Shown here: piece by piece, positions 7,857 through 17,133 of the stretch
Layout: every line of letters begins with the position of its first letter
Position numbering within the stretch: position 1 is the first letter of the stretch
Assembly: GCF_006861775.1 (NCBI RefSeq)
Contig: NZ_VDGG01000030.1
Coordinates: 1 to 45,368, forward strand
Origin: Psychrobacillus soli
Lineage (GTDB): Bacteria; Bacillota; Bacilli; Bacillales_A; Planococcaceae
DNA length: 45,368 bases
Direction of reading: 5' to 3'
The notes under the pieces: generated by a model
Told to the model about the DNA's origin: nothing
The model's input: only the letters and a program-made list of their open reading frames with translations
Database searches by the model: none
Made by a program: the position numbers and the translations under genes

Positions 7857-8215
7857 TTGCTTAAAAGAAGGATGGGGATGATTTTCCATAAAGAAAATGG
7901 ATGATTTCCCCCAAAAGTCACTAAATATCTTTTGTTTCTTGTGTTTTTTACCATCTAAAATAGCGAAGCCCTGGTACTCACGAAAAAGCGTCCGCCATGC
8001 AGCGAAAATCTTAGCGGACACTTCATTCAACGCACTACGACGTACTTTCCCTATTATGTCCATCATTCCATTCATAGTTTCTATATGCAATAGCGAAGCA
8101 GAGACAGACACTTACGTTAATTGGTGAAATAATCCTCCACTCGATAAACCCTTTACCCATCTTCCGTAAGACAATCTGTCCAGTCCAAACCATGAATTGT
8201 TTACATATTGTCTAG
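7857..8215. other. Gene-free region between the phosphonate and peptide operons
   Basis: An 85-codon open frame exists on the minus strand (7854-8111), but it begins inside the region with no ribosome site and resembles no family I know. A hairpin is formed by GTCCGC (7990-7995) and GCGGAC (8014-8019). The sequence TAGCGAAGC occurs twice (near 7962 and 8091). It may be a decayed mobile or repeated element. I cannot name it. Confidence 0.35.
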
Positions 8216-8243
8216 TTAATTGAAAATATCCTCAAAATATAAT
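8216..8243 (+). promoter_or_regulatory. Candidate promoter of the peptide-uptake operon
   Basis: TTAATT (8216-8221), 16 bases, then a perfect TATAAT (8238-8243). The -35 is weak. The predicted leader to the ATG at 8324 is about 75 bases. Confidence 0.4.
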
Positions 8244-8323
8244 AAAGATAGAATATTTTAAAGATTCGTTAAATGTTTGCGGGTCCGTAGTTTTTCAACA
8301 GGTCTGGGAAAAGGGGAGATTAT

Positions 8324-9547
8324 ATGAACACAAAAGTAGAAAACGTGACATATTTACGAGACAAAGAGGCTGTTATTAATTTAACAAGAGAGCTAGTTCG
8401 AATTCCTAGTGTTTACCGTGAAAATACTTCCGATGGAAATGAAACGAAAGTAGCACTATATGTAGCTCAATATTTAAAAGATCTTGGAATTGAAACACAT
8501 GTGGAGGAAGTAGTGCCTGGTAGACCAAATGTTATTGGAGTCATTGACTCTGGGAAACCTGGAAAAACGCTACTTTTTGAAGGACATACAGATGTTGTGA
8601 CTGAAGGTAATAGAGATGCATGGGAATATGACCCATTTGGAGCGGAAATTGTAGATGGACGTATGTATGGAAGAGGAACGAATGATACAAAGGGGAATTT
8701 GGCATGCATGATAACTGCTGTGAACTCTCTTTTGTTAGATAAAGAAGAATTCAAGGGAAAGATCATTCTTTGTATTCCTTGTGATGAAGAAGGCATGATG
8801 CTCGGGATTAAACACTTCATTAAACAAGGTTGGGCAGATGGGGTAGATGGAGCAATTATATGTGAACCTGAAGAGAATAACGTTTGTATTGCACAACGTG
8901 GGGCAATGCGTATACAAGTAGATGTATATGGAAAGATGGCTCATGGCGCTATATCTTGGAGTGGTATTAATCCAAACTGGCGCATGGCAAGACTAATAGT
9001 CGAGCTCGAAAAATTAGAGAAAGAAGAGCAAGCAAGATTAGGAGAAGATCCTTATTTGAAATGGCCATCGATCACTCCTACTATATTGCGCGCACCTGTA
9101 AAAGGAGATGCACAAATCAATGTTATCCCGGATCACTGCATGATGACTCTCGATATTAGAACAGTGCCGAATCAAGATCATGATGAACTATTAAAAAAAA
9201 TCAACGACATTATAAATAGATTAAAAGAAGTTGATCCTGATTTTAAAGTAGATTTAACGATTTTAGACAATCGTCCTTCTACGTTAACTCAGAAGGATAA
9301 TCCAGTAGTCAAAGCAGTGTACGATGCTGTCCATACTGTAACAGGTGAAGAGCCGATTTATAATGGCGTTCCAGGAGCAACAGATGGCACATTCCTCCAT
9401 ATGCACGGTATTCCAATTGTGACGATTGGTGCGGGAGATCGAGAAATTCCACATCAAATTAATGAATATGTGGATATTGAAGAATTGGCAGTTACTACTG
9501 CTATTTTCAGAGACGCCGCTTTAAGATTTTTGAATAGTGAGAAGTAG
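8324..9547 (+). CDS. M20-family metallopeptidase/deacylase (ArgE/DapE type)
   Basis: A 407-residue two-zinc amidohydrolase. Metal-binding and catalytic positions are visible: EGHTDVV with His88 and Asp90, GRGTNDTKG with the bridging Asp, CDEEG with Glu155/Glu156, CEPEEN, and a late H in EIPHQINEYV. A lid/dimerisation domain interrupts the catalytic domain as usual. The family includes acetylornithine deacetylase, succinyl-diaminopimelate desuccinylase and peptidases, and substrate cannot be read from sequence. As the first gene of an operon with a peptide-type ABC importer and a P1 peptidase it most likely cleaves the imported peptide or N-acyl amino acid (inference). The start follows AAAAGGGGAG. 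Confidence 0.85.
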   Translation: MNTKVENVTYLRDKEAVINLTRELVRIPSVYRENTSDGNETKVALYVAQYLKDLGIETHVEEVVPGRPNVIGVIDSGKPGKTLLFEGHTDVVTEGNRDAWEYDPFGAEIVDGRMYGRGTNDTKGNLACMITAVNSLLLDKEEFKGKIILCIPCDEEGMMLGIKHFIKQGWADGVDGAIICEPEENNVCIAQRGAMRIQVDVYGKMAHGAISWSGINPNWRMARLIVELEKLEKEEQARLGEDPYLKWPSITPTILRAPVKGDAQINVIPDHCMMTLDIRTVPNQDHDELLKKINDIINRLKEVDPDFKVDLTILDNRPSTLTQKDNPVVKAVYDAVHTVTGEEPIYNGVPGATDGTFLHMHGIPIVTIGAGDREIPHQINEYVDIEELAVTTAIFRDAALRFLNSEK

Positions 9548-9651
9548 TTGCTGATGAAGGAACTTAACGTTGCAGTAATCGCTTTAGTTTGGACTTAAAA
9601 TTAAAATATAGTAGTAAAATTTAGTAATTGAAATGAAAAAGAGGTGAACTC

Positions 9652-10680
9652 ATGAATACCCCACAAATTAAATCAGCATCCACTAAACTTCTTCAGGAAG
9701 ACTTGTTACTAGAGGTTAAGGGGTTAAAAACCTATTTTAAACTTGGAAAAGGGAAAGTTGCTAAGGCGGTTGATAACGTAAGTTTTTCTATTAACAAAGG
9801 TGAAACTGTCGCGTTAGTAGGGGAATCCGGAAGCGGGAAGAGTATAACATCGTTGTCCATAATGAGACTTATCCCCAAGCCACCTGGTGAGATTGTGGAG
9901 GGCTCTATTCGTTTAGAGGGAAAAGAATTACTTACCCTTTCGGAGAATGAGATGACCGAAGTTCGCGGAAACGAGATAGGAATGATTTTCCAAGAACCAA
10001 TGACATCATTGGATCCAGTTTTTACGATTGGCAATCAAATAGTGGAATCTCTTATGAAACACCAAAAGATGAAAAAAAGAGAAGCGTATGAGAAAGCAAT
10101 TGAATTATTAAAAGTAGTCGGCTTTTCAAGAGCTGAAGTCATTATTAATGAGTATCCCCACCAATTGTCTGGAGGTATGAGACAAAGGGTGATGATAGCT
10201 ATTGCGATGTCGAACAATCCAAAGCTCCTTATTGCAGATGAGCCAACGACGGCATTGGATGTTACCGTTCAAGCCCAAATACTAAACTTAATGGTGGACA
10301 TGAAAGAACAATTTGGATCGTCCATACTACTCATCACACATGATATGGGAGTAGTTGCAGAAGTTGCAAATAGAGTGCTTGTCATGTATGGAGGACAAAT
10401 CGTGGAAGAGGCTCCTGTCAAAGACCTCTTTCTGAAAACGAAACATCCATACACGAAAGCATTATTAAAAACCATTCCAAGTATTGATGTGGAATTAGAA
10501 CGATTGGACTCGATACCTGGTATGGTTCCACCTGCTCACTTGTTTCCAACAGGATGTAGGTTTGCGGAAAGATGTGTACATGTGATGGCAAAATGTCGTG
10601 AAGAGAATCCTGAACTCATGGAGAATTCTCCGAATCATAAAGTTAGATGTCACCTTTATGAACAAGTAGGAGGTATTTAG
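9652..10680 (+). CDS. Peptide ABC transporter ATP-binding protein (DppD/OppD type)
   Basis: A 342-residue ATPase with Walker A GESGSGKS near residue 58, Q-loop FQEPMTSLDP, signature LSGGMRQRV near 170, Walker B LLIADEPT and the H-loop LLITHDMG. The C-terminal oligopeptide-transporter extension with FPTGCRFAERC supplies cysteines that often bind an Fe-S cluster in this family. FQEPMTSLDP and LSGGMRQRV place it in the DppD/OppD branch. The start has AGAGGTGA upstream. The next gene begins one base after the stop, so both ATPases are made together. Confidence 0.9.
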   Translation: MNTPQIKSASTKLLQEDLLLEVKGLKTYFKLGKGKVAKAVDNVSFSINKGETVALVGESGSGKSITSLSIMRLIPKPPGEIVEGSIRLEGKELLTLSENEMTEVRGNEIGMIFQEPMTSLDPVFTIGNQIVESLMKHQKMKKREAYEKAIELLKVVGFSRAEVIINEYPHQLSGGMRQRVMIAIAMSNNPKLLIADEPTTALDVTVQAQILNLMVDMKEQFGSSILLITHDMGVVAEVANRVLVMYGGQIVEEAPVKDLFLKTKHPYTKALLKTIPSIDVELERLDSIPGMVPPAHLFPTGCRFAERCVHVMAKCREENPELMENSPNHKVRCHLYEQVGGI

Positions 10681-10681
10681 A

Positions 10682-11716
10682 ATGAACGAAAATGAGAAGC
10701 TTCTTACTATAAATAATCTTAAAAAGTATTTTCCTATTAAAGGTACCCCTTTTAAGAAAAAAGCTGGACAAGTAAAGGCCGTTGATGATGTAAGTTTTCA
10801 TATATTCAAAGGAGAAACGTTAGGGATTGTAGGAGAATCTGGATCAGGCAAATCCACTTTAGGAAGAACCATTCTTCGATTAACAGAACCTACCGATGGG
10901 GAAATAATTTTTGAAGGTACAAATCTTGAGAAACTTCCAATGAGTAAGCTATTTGACTATCGGAAGCATATGCAAATGATTTTTCAGGATCCATTTGCCT
11001 CCCTAAACCCTAGAATGCGCGTTGGGCAGCTAGTAGGAGAGCCTTTAGCAGTCCAAAAAATATTAACAAAAGCAGAACGCACTGAAAAAGTAATCGACTT
11101 GATGGGGAAAGTTGGTTTACCTAAAGAAGCACTGACAAAATTTCCTCATGAGTTTTCAGGAGGACAAAGACAGCGGATAGGAATTGCGAGAGCTTTATCG
11201 ATGAACCCAAGCTTTATTATTGCGGATGAGCCTGTTTCCGCATTAGACGTATCGGTTCAATCGCAAGTTCTGAATTTGATGATGGATCTTCAAGAAGAGT
11301 TCAACTTAACTTACCTATTCATTTCTCATGATTTAAGCGTGGTAAAACATATTAGTGACCGCGTAGGTGTGATGTATCTAGGTCGTATTGTTGAAATTGG
11401 ACCTAAAAAAGCTATTTATAGCAACCCATTACATCCTTACACACAGGCACTTTTATCTGCCATTCCTGTTGCAAATTTTGACAGTAAAAAAGAAAAGATA
11501 CAGCTAAAAGGAGAACCACCTAATCCTTCAAATCCGCCTGAAGGATGCGCATTTCATACAAGATGTCCACTTGCATACGAACGTTGTAAATTGGAACGAC
11601 CGGGTCTTGCAGAGCAAGGGGACGGTCAATATGTGGCATGCCATTTGTATGCAGGAAATGCAAATGAAAGTATCGAGTCAAGCAATGATGAAAAAGTGCT
11701 TGTTCTGCAAAATTAA
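10682..11716 (+). CDS. Peptide ABC transporter ATP-binding protein (DppF/OppF type)
   Basis: A 344-residue ATPase with Walker [22 protein letters not shown], signature [10 protein letters not shown] and Walker [12 protein letters not shown]. The C-terminal oligo_HPY region has GCAFHTRCP and a second CK cysteine. [11 protein letters not shown] and FSGGQRQR are typical of DppF/OppF, so this is the partner of the preceding DppD-type ATPase. An AGGAGGT ribosome site lies within the end of the upstream gene. The C-terminal 20 residues after CHLYAG are unusually polar and look like a loose tail. Confidence 0.9.
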   Translation: MNENEKLLTINNLKKYFPIKGTPFKKKAGQVKAVDDVSFHIFKGETLGIVGESGSGKSTLGRTILRLTEPTDGEIIFEGTNLEKLPMSKLFDYRKHMQMIFQDPFASLNPRMRVGQLVGEPLAVQKILTKAERTEKVIDLMGKVGLPKEALTKFPHEFSGGQRQRIGIARALSMNPSFIIADEPVSALDVSVQSQVLNLMMDLQEEFNLTYLFISHDLSVVKHISDRVGVMYLGRIVEIGPKKAIYSNPLHPYTQALLSAIPVANFDSKKEKIQLKGEPPNPSNPPEGCAFHTRCPLAYERCKLERPGLAEQGDGQYVACHLYAGNANESIESSNDEKVLVLQN

Positions 11717-11751
11717 CTAGGTTTTCATGTCTATAGCAGGGGGGAAGTTTA

Positions 11752-12732
11752 ATGATTCATGGCAATATAACGGATGTTCCAGGCGTAAAAGTTGGCAATT
11801 TAGAAAACGCTGAAGCATTAACGGGTTGCACAATTGTCGTTGTAGAAGAAGGGGCTGTATGTGGGGTAGATGTCCGTGGATCAGCTCCAGGAACAAGGGA
11901 AACAGACTTACTTGATCCTATCAATAAAATAGATGAAGTACATGCAATCTCATTGGCTGGGGGCAGTGCGTTTGGTTTAGATGCTGCATCAGGTGTTATG
12001 CAATACTTGGAAGAACAAGGAATAGGATTGGACGTAGGTGTAGCAAAAGTGCCAATTGTTCCAAGTGCGGTATTATTCGACCTACCTATTGGAAATTCTA
12101 CCATTCGGCCTGATAGACAAATGGGATATGAAGCAGCTAAAAAAGCAAGTATTGGCCCTTTTCCTTTTGGAAATATAGGAGCTGGATGCGGAGCAACAGT
12201 TGGTAAAATAACAGGCATTGAAAATTGCATGAAAGGCGGCTTAGGTAGTGCATCTTTAACGTTTGAAAATGGTCTTGTAATCGGAGCAATAGTTGCAGTG
12301 AATGCGGTAGGTGACATAAGAAATCCACTAACAAGGGAAATACTTGCCGGACCGATTGACCCGAAAACGGAGGAGCTAATCGATAGCATTGCATATTTAC
12401 AACAAAATGCATCTACAGATCACATATTACCAGGGACAAATACGACGATTGGGGCAGTAGCGGTAAACGCAAAGCTAACAAAAGCGGAAGCCAAAAAGAT
12501 TGCTCAAATAACCCAAAATGCATTAGCTAGAACTATTTTTCCAGTGCATACGACAATGGATGGTGATACCGTCTTTGCACTTGCCACTGGTGGAGATGTA
12601 TACCCGGTTGATTTCCTGGGAAATATGGCGGCGCAAGTAATGGAAGAAGCAATTATTGTAGCTATAAAAGCTGCTGATGCCGTAGAAGGCGTACCGAGCT
12701 ATAAAAGCCTAAAGCACAAAGTAATATCGTAA
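11752..12732 (+). CDS. P1-family (S58, DmpA/NylC-like) self-cleaving peptidase
   Basis: A 326-residue protein of the DmpA/NylC type (peptidase family S58). These N-terminal nucleophile hydrolases cut themselves into two chains. The opening ITDVPGVKVGN, the glycine-rich SLAGGSAFGLDAASGV and GAGCGATVGKI are family landmarks. The predicted cleavage site is Asn230|Thr231 in PGTNTTIGAV, giving Thr231 as nucleophile. Characterised relatives act on beta-peptides, D-amino-acid amides or nylon oligomers. Its place inside a peptide-importer operon with an M20 enzyme suggests that the imported compound is an unusual peptide or amide (inference). The ribosome site AGGGGGGAAG precedes the ATG. Confidence 0.85.
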   Translation: MIHGNITDVPGVKVGNLENAEALTGCTIVVVEEGAVCGVDVRGSAPGTRETDLLDPINKIDEVHAISLAGGSAFGLDAASGVMQYLEEQGIGLDVGVAKVPIVPSAVLFDLPIGNSTIRPDRQMGYEAAKKASIGPFPFGNIGAGCGATVGKITGIENCMKGGLGSASLTFENGLVIGAIVAVNAVGDIRNPLTREILAGPIDPKTEELIDSIAYLQQNASTDHILPGTNTTIGAVAVNAKLTKAEAKKIAQITQNALARTIFPVHTTMDGDTVFALATGGDVYPVDFLGNMAAQVMEEAIIVAIKAADAVEGVPSYKSLKHKVIS

Positions 12733-12753
12733 GCATAAAAAGGGGGATGCAAG

Positions 12754-14283
12754 ATGAAGAAAAACAAAAATTGGTTCATGCTTATCGCCATAATGTTATG
12801 TGTTTTGCTTATAGGCGCATGTTCTGGCGAAGAAGGCAGCGAAGCAAACGGGGAAAAAGCACAAGTGATTAAGGTAAGAATTAATGATGATCCAGATTTC
12901 CTTGATCCACATTTGGCAACTGCATCGATTTCTTTTCAAATGATTTTAAATATGTTTGAAGGTTTATTTGCCCCTGAAACGGATGGTTCTTTGACTCCAG
13001 CAGTAGCTGAAAGTTATGAGCTATCTGAAGATGGTTTAACTTATACATTCAATATTAGAGATAATGTGAAATTCCATGATGGCAATGCACTTACAGTGGA
13101 AGATATAACGTATACTTTTAATCGATTAATGGGAGCAGAAAACGGTGAACCTCTCTCCTCTGATTTTAATAATGTTGCTTCCACAGAAGCGCCAGATGCG
13201 GATACATTTGTGATCAAACTGAAAGAGCCAAATTCAAACTTCCTATATTCACTAACTGCTTTGCAGTCAGCTATTATACCTGCAAGCAATGACGGAAACC
13301 AAAATGATAATCCAATTGGAACAGGACCATTTAAATTCGTAAAATACACGCCTGGAGCTAATTTAGAACTAGCCAAAAATGAAGAATATTGGGACGAGAA
13401 ACTGCCTTACTTAGACAAAGTAACGTTCGTATTTCAATCAGATGATCAATCAGCATTAATGGCACTAAAGGCAAAAGAAGTAGATTTAACTGGAGTACCA
13501 GCAAACCGATTAGCAGAAGTAGAAAATGACTTTACGATTAGTAAACAAAATAACAATTCATCATTAATTGTTACTTTTAATCATGAAAAAGAACCGTTTA
13601 ATGATCTTAGGGTTCGTCAGGCTATTAACTATGCGGTAAATAAAAATGACATCATAGATGCTGTTTTTTCAGGATATGCTACACCAACCGGTTCTAATAT
13701 GAGTCCAGCAATGGGGGATTATTATAAGGATGGATTGCAAGACGTTTATGCTAGAAATATTGAAAAAGCAAAAGAGCTACTTGCAGAAGCAGGCTATCCA
13801 GATGGCTTTAGCACGAAAATATCCGTATCATCCCATAACGATATGTATTCAAATATAGCGCAAGTTGTAGTAGAAAACTTAAGAGAGATTGGGATTAACG
13901 TAGAAATCGAAGTTGTGGAATGGGGAATTTGGCTAGAACGAATCTACTTCGGAAGAGATTATGACATGACGGCAATCGATCTAACTGGTAGACCTTCTGC
14001 ATATGAAGTTTTAAATGATTATATTTCTACAAACGATAGTGAAAACTTCTTCAAATTCAAAAATGCTGAATTCGATCAAACAATGGCAGATGTATTAAAA
14101 GAAGCAGACAGAGATAAACAAATAGAAATGTATCAACGTGCACAGGAAATATTAACGGAAGAGTCTGCATCCGTATATATTGCAGATTATCAAGTGCTTT
14201 GGGCATCTGGCAAAGGAATTGAAGGACTAAAAAGTTACCCATTCTGGTTCCATGACATGTCTGAGGTAAGATTTACTGAATAG
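12754..14283 (+). CDS. Peptide ABC transporter substrate-binding lipoprotein (family 5)
   Basis: A 509-residue extracellular solute-binding protein family 5 member. The signal peptide is followed by lipobox LIGAC with Cys23. The mature part has DDPDFLDPHLATA, VAESYELSEDGLTYTFNIRD and KFHDGNALTVEDITYTFNR, all standard for DppA/OppA proteins. The following NPIGTGPFKFVKYTPG and VRQAINYAVNKNDII are also conserved. It captures the peptide substrate at the cell surface. It lies directly between the P1 peptidase and the two permease genes (gaps of 21 and 14 bases), so it belongs to the same operon. Confidence 0.92.
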   Translation: MKKNKNWFMLIAIMLCVLLIGACSGEEGSEANGEKAQVIKVRINDDPDFLDPHLATASISFQMILNMFEGLFAPETDGSLTPAVAESYELSEDGLTYTFNIRDNVKFHDGNALTVEDITYTFNRLMGAENGEPLSSDFNNVASTEAPDADTFVIKLKEPNSNFLYSLTALQSAIIPASNDGNQNDNPIGTGPFKFVKYTPGANLELAKNEEYWDEKLPYLDKVTFVFQSDDQSALMALKAKEVDLTGVPANRLAEVENDFTISKQNNNSSLIVTFNHEKEPFNDLRVRQAINYAVNKNDIIDAVFSGYATPTGSNMSPAMGDYYKDGLQDVYARNIEKAKELLAEAGYPDGFSTKISVSSHNDMYSNIAQVVVENLREIGINVEIEVVEWGIWLERIYFGRDYDMTAIDLTGRPSAYEVLNDYISTNDSENFFKFKNAEFDQTMADVLKEADRDKQIEMYQRAQEILTEESASVYIADYQVLWASGKGIEGLKSYPFWFHDMSEVRFTE

Positions 14284-14297
14284 AAGGGAAGAGAAAT

Positions 14298-15239
14298 ATG
14301 GCATATATCATTCGCAGAATTATACTATTTGTCGTCACGATGGTGCTTGTATCTCTAATCACTTTTTCGGTTTTTCAAGTAATGCCGGGCGATCCTATAC
14401 GCATTATGTTAGGAACTGAGGCAGATGAAACACAAGTAGAGACATTAAAAAAGCAACTTGGATTAGACCAGCCCCTTTACGTTCAATACATTGACTGGGT
14501 AAAAGGCTTAGTAACTGGAGATTTAGGAGAGTCTATTCGTTTTTCAAGACCTGTAACAGAATTACTTGCGGATCGATTGCCGGTCACTATTTCCTTAGCT
14601 TTAATCACGTTACTTATAGTCGTCATTGTTGCAATCCCTCTTGGAATATTCGTTGCTAAAAGACAAAACAAGCTAAGTGATGTTGTTTTGTCTTCGGCAA
14701 CTCAATTAGGGATGGCAATTCCATCCTTTTGGCTAGGGATGTTATTAATTTTGTACCTAGGGATGAATTTTAGCTTTTTCACTATTAGTGGCTATGTTCC
14801 TTGGACACAAAGTGTAGCTGGTGCTCTTGGTGCAATATTGTTACCAGCATTGACGATAGCAATTCCGCAAATAGCGGTTAAATTTCGGTATGTGAGAAAC
14901 GCAATACTAGAACAACTGCGATTAGATTATGTTCGGACGATTCGAAGTAAAGGTATCACAGAAAAGTTCGTGATGTATAAGCATGTGTTAAGAAATTCGA
15001 TGATTCCTATATTGACGATATTCGGTTTAATAACTGCTGAGGTTGTAGCGGGCACCATTATTGTGGAACAAGTATTTTCTTTACCTGGTATCGGTCAGTT
15101 ACTTATTACTTCCATCAGTTATCGGGACTTCCCACTTGTACAAGGAATTGTTATGTACATCACATTTATTGTTGTTTTGATCAATTTCTTAGTGGATATT
15201 TTATACTCAGTACTAGATCCTCGAATACGGTTAAATTAA
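14298..15239 (+). CDS. Peptide ABC transporter permease (DppB/OppB type)
   Basis: A 313-residue permease with six predicted helices. The N-terminal MAYIIRRIILFVVTMVLVSL, then FQVMPGDPIRIMLG, and the C-terminal EQVFSLPGIGQLLITSISYRDFPLVQG are hallmarks of DppB. The cytoplasmic coupling loop is YVRTIRSKGITEKFVMYKHVLRN. It forms the channel with the next gene product. The start follows GAAGGGAAGAG and the stop is 11 bases before the next start, with GGAGGA between. Confidence 0.93.
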   Translation: MAYIIRRIILFVVTMVLVSLITFSVFQVMPGDPIRIMLGTEADETQVETLKKQLGLDQPLYVQYIDWVKGLVTGDLGESIRFSRPVTELLADRLPVTISLALITLLIVVIVAIPLGIFVAKRQNKLSDVVLSSATQLGMAIPSFWLGMLLILYLGMNFSFFTISGYVPWTQSVAGALGAILLPALTIAIPQIAVKFRYVRNAILEQLRLDYVRTIRSKGITEKFVMYKHVLRNSMIPILTIFGLITAEVVAGTIIVEQVFSLPGIGQLLITSISYRDFPLVQGIVMYITFIVVLINFLVDILYSVLDPRIRLN

Positions 15240-15250
15240 GGAGGACTTTA

Positions 15251-16075
15251 ATGAAAACATTAATGAGTCATGCCAAAAATATAAATTTAGTCTTGGGCCT
15301 CCTCATATTATTATCTTTTTTGGTTTTAATGATTTTGAGTTTCTTCTATACCCCCTATGATATTAACGTTATGAATGTTGCTAATAAGTTAAAAGGTCCA
15401 AGTAGTGAACATTGGTTTGGTACGGATGAATTCGGAAGAGATATTTTTAGTCGAATTATGAAAGGAACCCAAACTGCCTTTTTTGTTGGAACTTTAACTG
15501 TAACTATTGGTGTCATTTTTGGTACGTTGATCGGAGGGATGGCTGGTTATATCGGTGGTTGGGTAGATGAGGTATTCATGCGGATTATGGATGCATTAAT
15601 GGCTTTTCCTGGTATCATCTTGGCACTTATGTTAGTTGCTGTATTTGGACCAGGAATTGTGAATACATCCATCGCCCTTGGCATAATAGCAATTCCTAGT
15701 ATTGCGAGAATTGCTAGAAGTGGTTTTATCCAGCACAAAGAATTTGAATATGTGTTATCAGCAAAGTTGATAGGTGTAAAGCCTTTTAAAATTATGTTTA
15801 GACATATTTTACCGAATGTTTCATCGCCATTAATTGTAGCTGCATCGGTGAGTTTTGGAGTTGCTATGCTAGCAGAAGCGGCACTAAGTTACCTAGGACT
15901 AGGTGTTCAGCCACCTAACCCAAGCTGGGGACGTATGTTAAAAGACTCCCAAGCTTATTTAACAAGTTCACCTTGGTACACATATGCTCCTGGTATTTCG
16001 ATTACTTTTATGGTTTTAGGATTTTATATGCTTAGCAACGCAATAAGAGATATTATGGATCCTCGTTCCAACTGA
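15251..16075 (+). CDS. Peptide ABC transporter permease (DppC/OppC type)
   Basis: A 274-residue permease. EHWFGTDEFGRDIFSRIMKG near residue 50, the coupling loop YVLSAKLIGVKPFKIMFRHILPN and EAALSYLGLGVQPPNPSWGRML are the DppC signatures. It is a little shorter than usual because the N-terminal cytoplasmic segment is short. It is the last gene of the seven-gene operon that starts at 8324 and is followed by a hairpin terminator. Confidence 0.93.
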   Translation: MKTLMSHAKNINLVLGLLILLSFLVLMILSFFYTPYDINVMNVANKLKGPSSEHWFGTDEFGRDIFSRIMKGTQTAFFVGTLTVTIGVIFGTLIGGMAGYIGGWVDEVFMRIMDALMAFPGIILALMLVAVFGPGIVNTSIALGIIAIPSIARIARSGFIQHKEFEYVLSAKLIGVKPFKIMFRHILPNVSSPLIVAASVSFGVAMLAEAALSYLGLGVQPPNPSWGRMLKDSQAYLTSSPWYTYAPGISITFMVLGFYMLSNAIRDIMDPRSN

Positions 16076-16090
16076 GTAGACAGGGAAATG

Positions 16091-16121
16091 ACCGGTTTTT
16101 GATTAACTACTAAAAACCGGT
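16091..16121. terminator. Bidirectional terminator after the peptide-uptake operon
   Basis: ACCGGTTTTT (16091-16100) pairs with AAAAACCGGT (16112-16121). The arms themselves carry a T-run in each direction, so it can serve both the peptide operon and the minus-strand gene ending at 16232. Confidence 0.75.
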
Positions 16122-16231
16122 TTGTCCTGTTCTATAAAGTTACTATTTAACCTAATTCATCAGGATTCTATAAATACTAAGATCCTTATAAAATTATGTT
16201 TTGGACATTTGGAAGCCTTCCCAAGCACATA

Positions 16232-16891
16232 TTATACGTCCAGCGTCACAGGTGTGAACACATAATTACCTTTCTCAACCGGCTCCCCAATCACAACTGG
16301 AACGCGCGAAGAAAAAATCGGACCATCTACTACAACGGTATGAAACTCCCCGTTTTCGCCACAAGCATCAATGCCAGCAAGTTCGAGCTCCTCAACAATA
16401 TCTCTCGTCAATTTTTTCCCAACAAACTTAGCAGGCATCATCGTCGTATTCACAACAACAATCCAAGCTTCAAACCTTTTAGTTAGCAACTCTTCGACGA
16501 CCGTTCTTCGCGTCATTTGCCAAAGCGGATGTACGGCTACAATATCCGACTTCGCGCACGTCTTTTGCACCCACTCCAAATGCCCTTCTAGATCGATATC
16601 GCCAAACACCCCATGCGTAATTCCTTCTTCTCGGCAAGCATCCATTGCGCTAGTAAACTGATTTTCATATGTACCCCAACTAGCCGCTTTTGTTAATAAA
16701 GGCACGCCAAGTCGGTCCACTTGAGCTTGCACAACCTCTAACGGAAGAGCGTGTGACTTGGAAATTTCCCCATCTTCTTCAAACATCGTCAGTACTTTTT
16801 TCGGCATCATTCCTAATTGCAGTGCTCGGTAATATGCTAAAGCAGAATCCTTTCCACCGCTCCATGAAGCTACAAAACTTGCATTTTTCAT
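16232..16891 (-). CDS. Dph6-like PP-loop ATP pyrophosphatase (diphthine-ammonia ligase family)
   Basis: A 219-residue PP-loop enzyme. SGGKDSALAYYRA at residues 11-23 is the ATP pyrophosphate loop, and GVFGDIDLEGHLEWV, PLWQMTR and GIDACGENGEFHTVV are typical of the ATP_bind_4/Dph6 family. In archaea and eukaryotes this family amidates diphthine on EF2. Bacteria lack diphthamide, so the bacterial members must act on something else, and the substrate is unknown. Conserved GENGEFHT at the C-terminus suggests an active enzyme. The start (ATG 16891) has GGGGGAATGGG upstream. Stand-alone gene. Confidence 0.8.
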   Translation of the reverse strand: MKNASFVASWSGGKDSALAYYRALQLGMMPKKVLTMFEEDGEISKSHALPLEVVQAQVDRLGVPLLTKAASWGTYENQFTSAMDACREEGITHGVFGDIDLEGHLEWVQKTCAKSDIVAVHPLWQMTRRTVVEELLTKRFEAWIVVVNTTMMPAKFVGKKLTRDIVEELELAGIDACGENGEFHTVVVDGPIFSSRVPVVIGEPVEKGNYVFTPVTLDV

Positions 16892-17133
16892 ATCCCATTC
16901 CCCCTTTACTACTAAGTTACATGATTAATTGATTTATTCCAACCTAGGAAGCTTTCTGGTGGAACAAAATGGTTGAAAGCAATCAATTAGCAATAGAGAA
17001 CTACCATAAAGATCTCCTATATGAACTGAATATACATTCTACTCGAACCTGTGTAACAATCATAGGTAACGATTAATAATATACATCTAAAGAAGTTCAG
17101 AACAATTAGCTTGTACCATCGAGGAGTGGGTTT

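Noticed and set aside
7854-8111. 85-codon minus-strand open frame in the spacer between two operons
   Set aside because: No ribosome site, no known family and the region is better read as repeat-like or non-coding. Kept only as an intergenic note.
11757-12389. Long minus-strand frame of 210 codons across the P1 peptidase gene
   Set aside because: It is a shadow of the peptidase codons. The plus strand has family motifs and a ribosome site.
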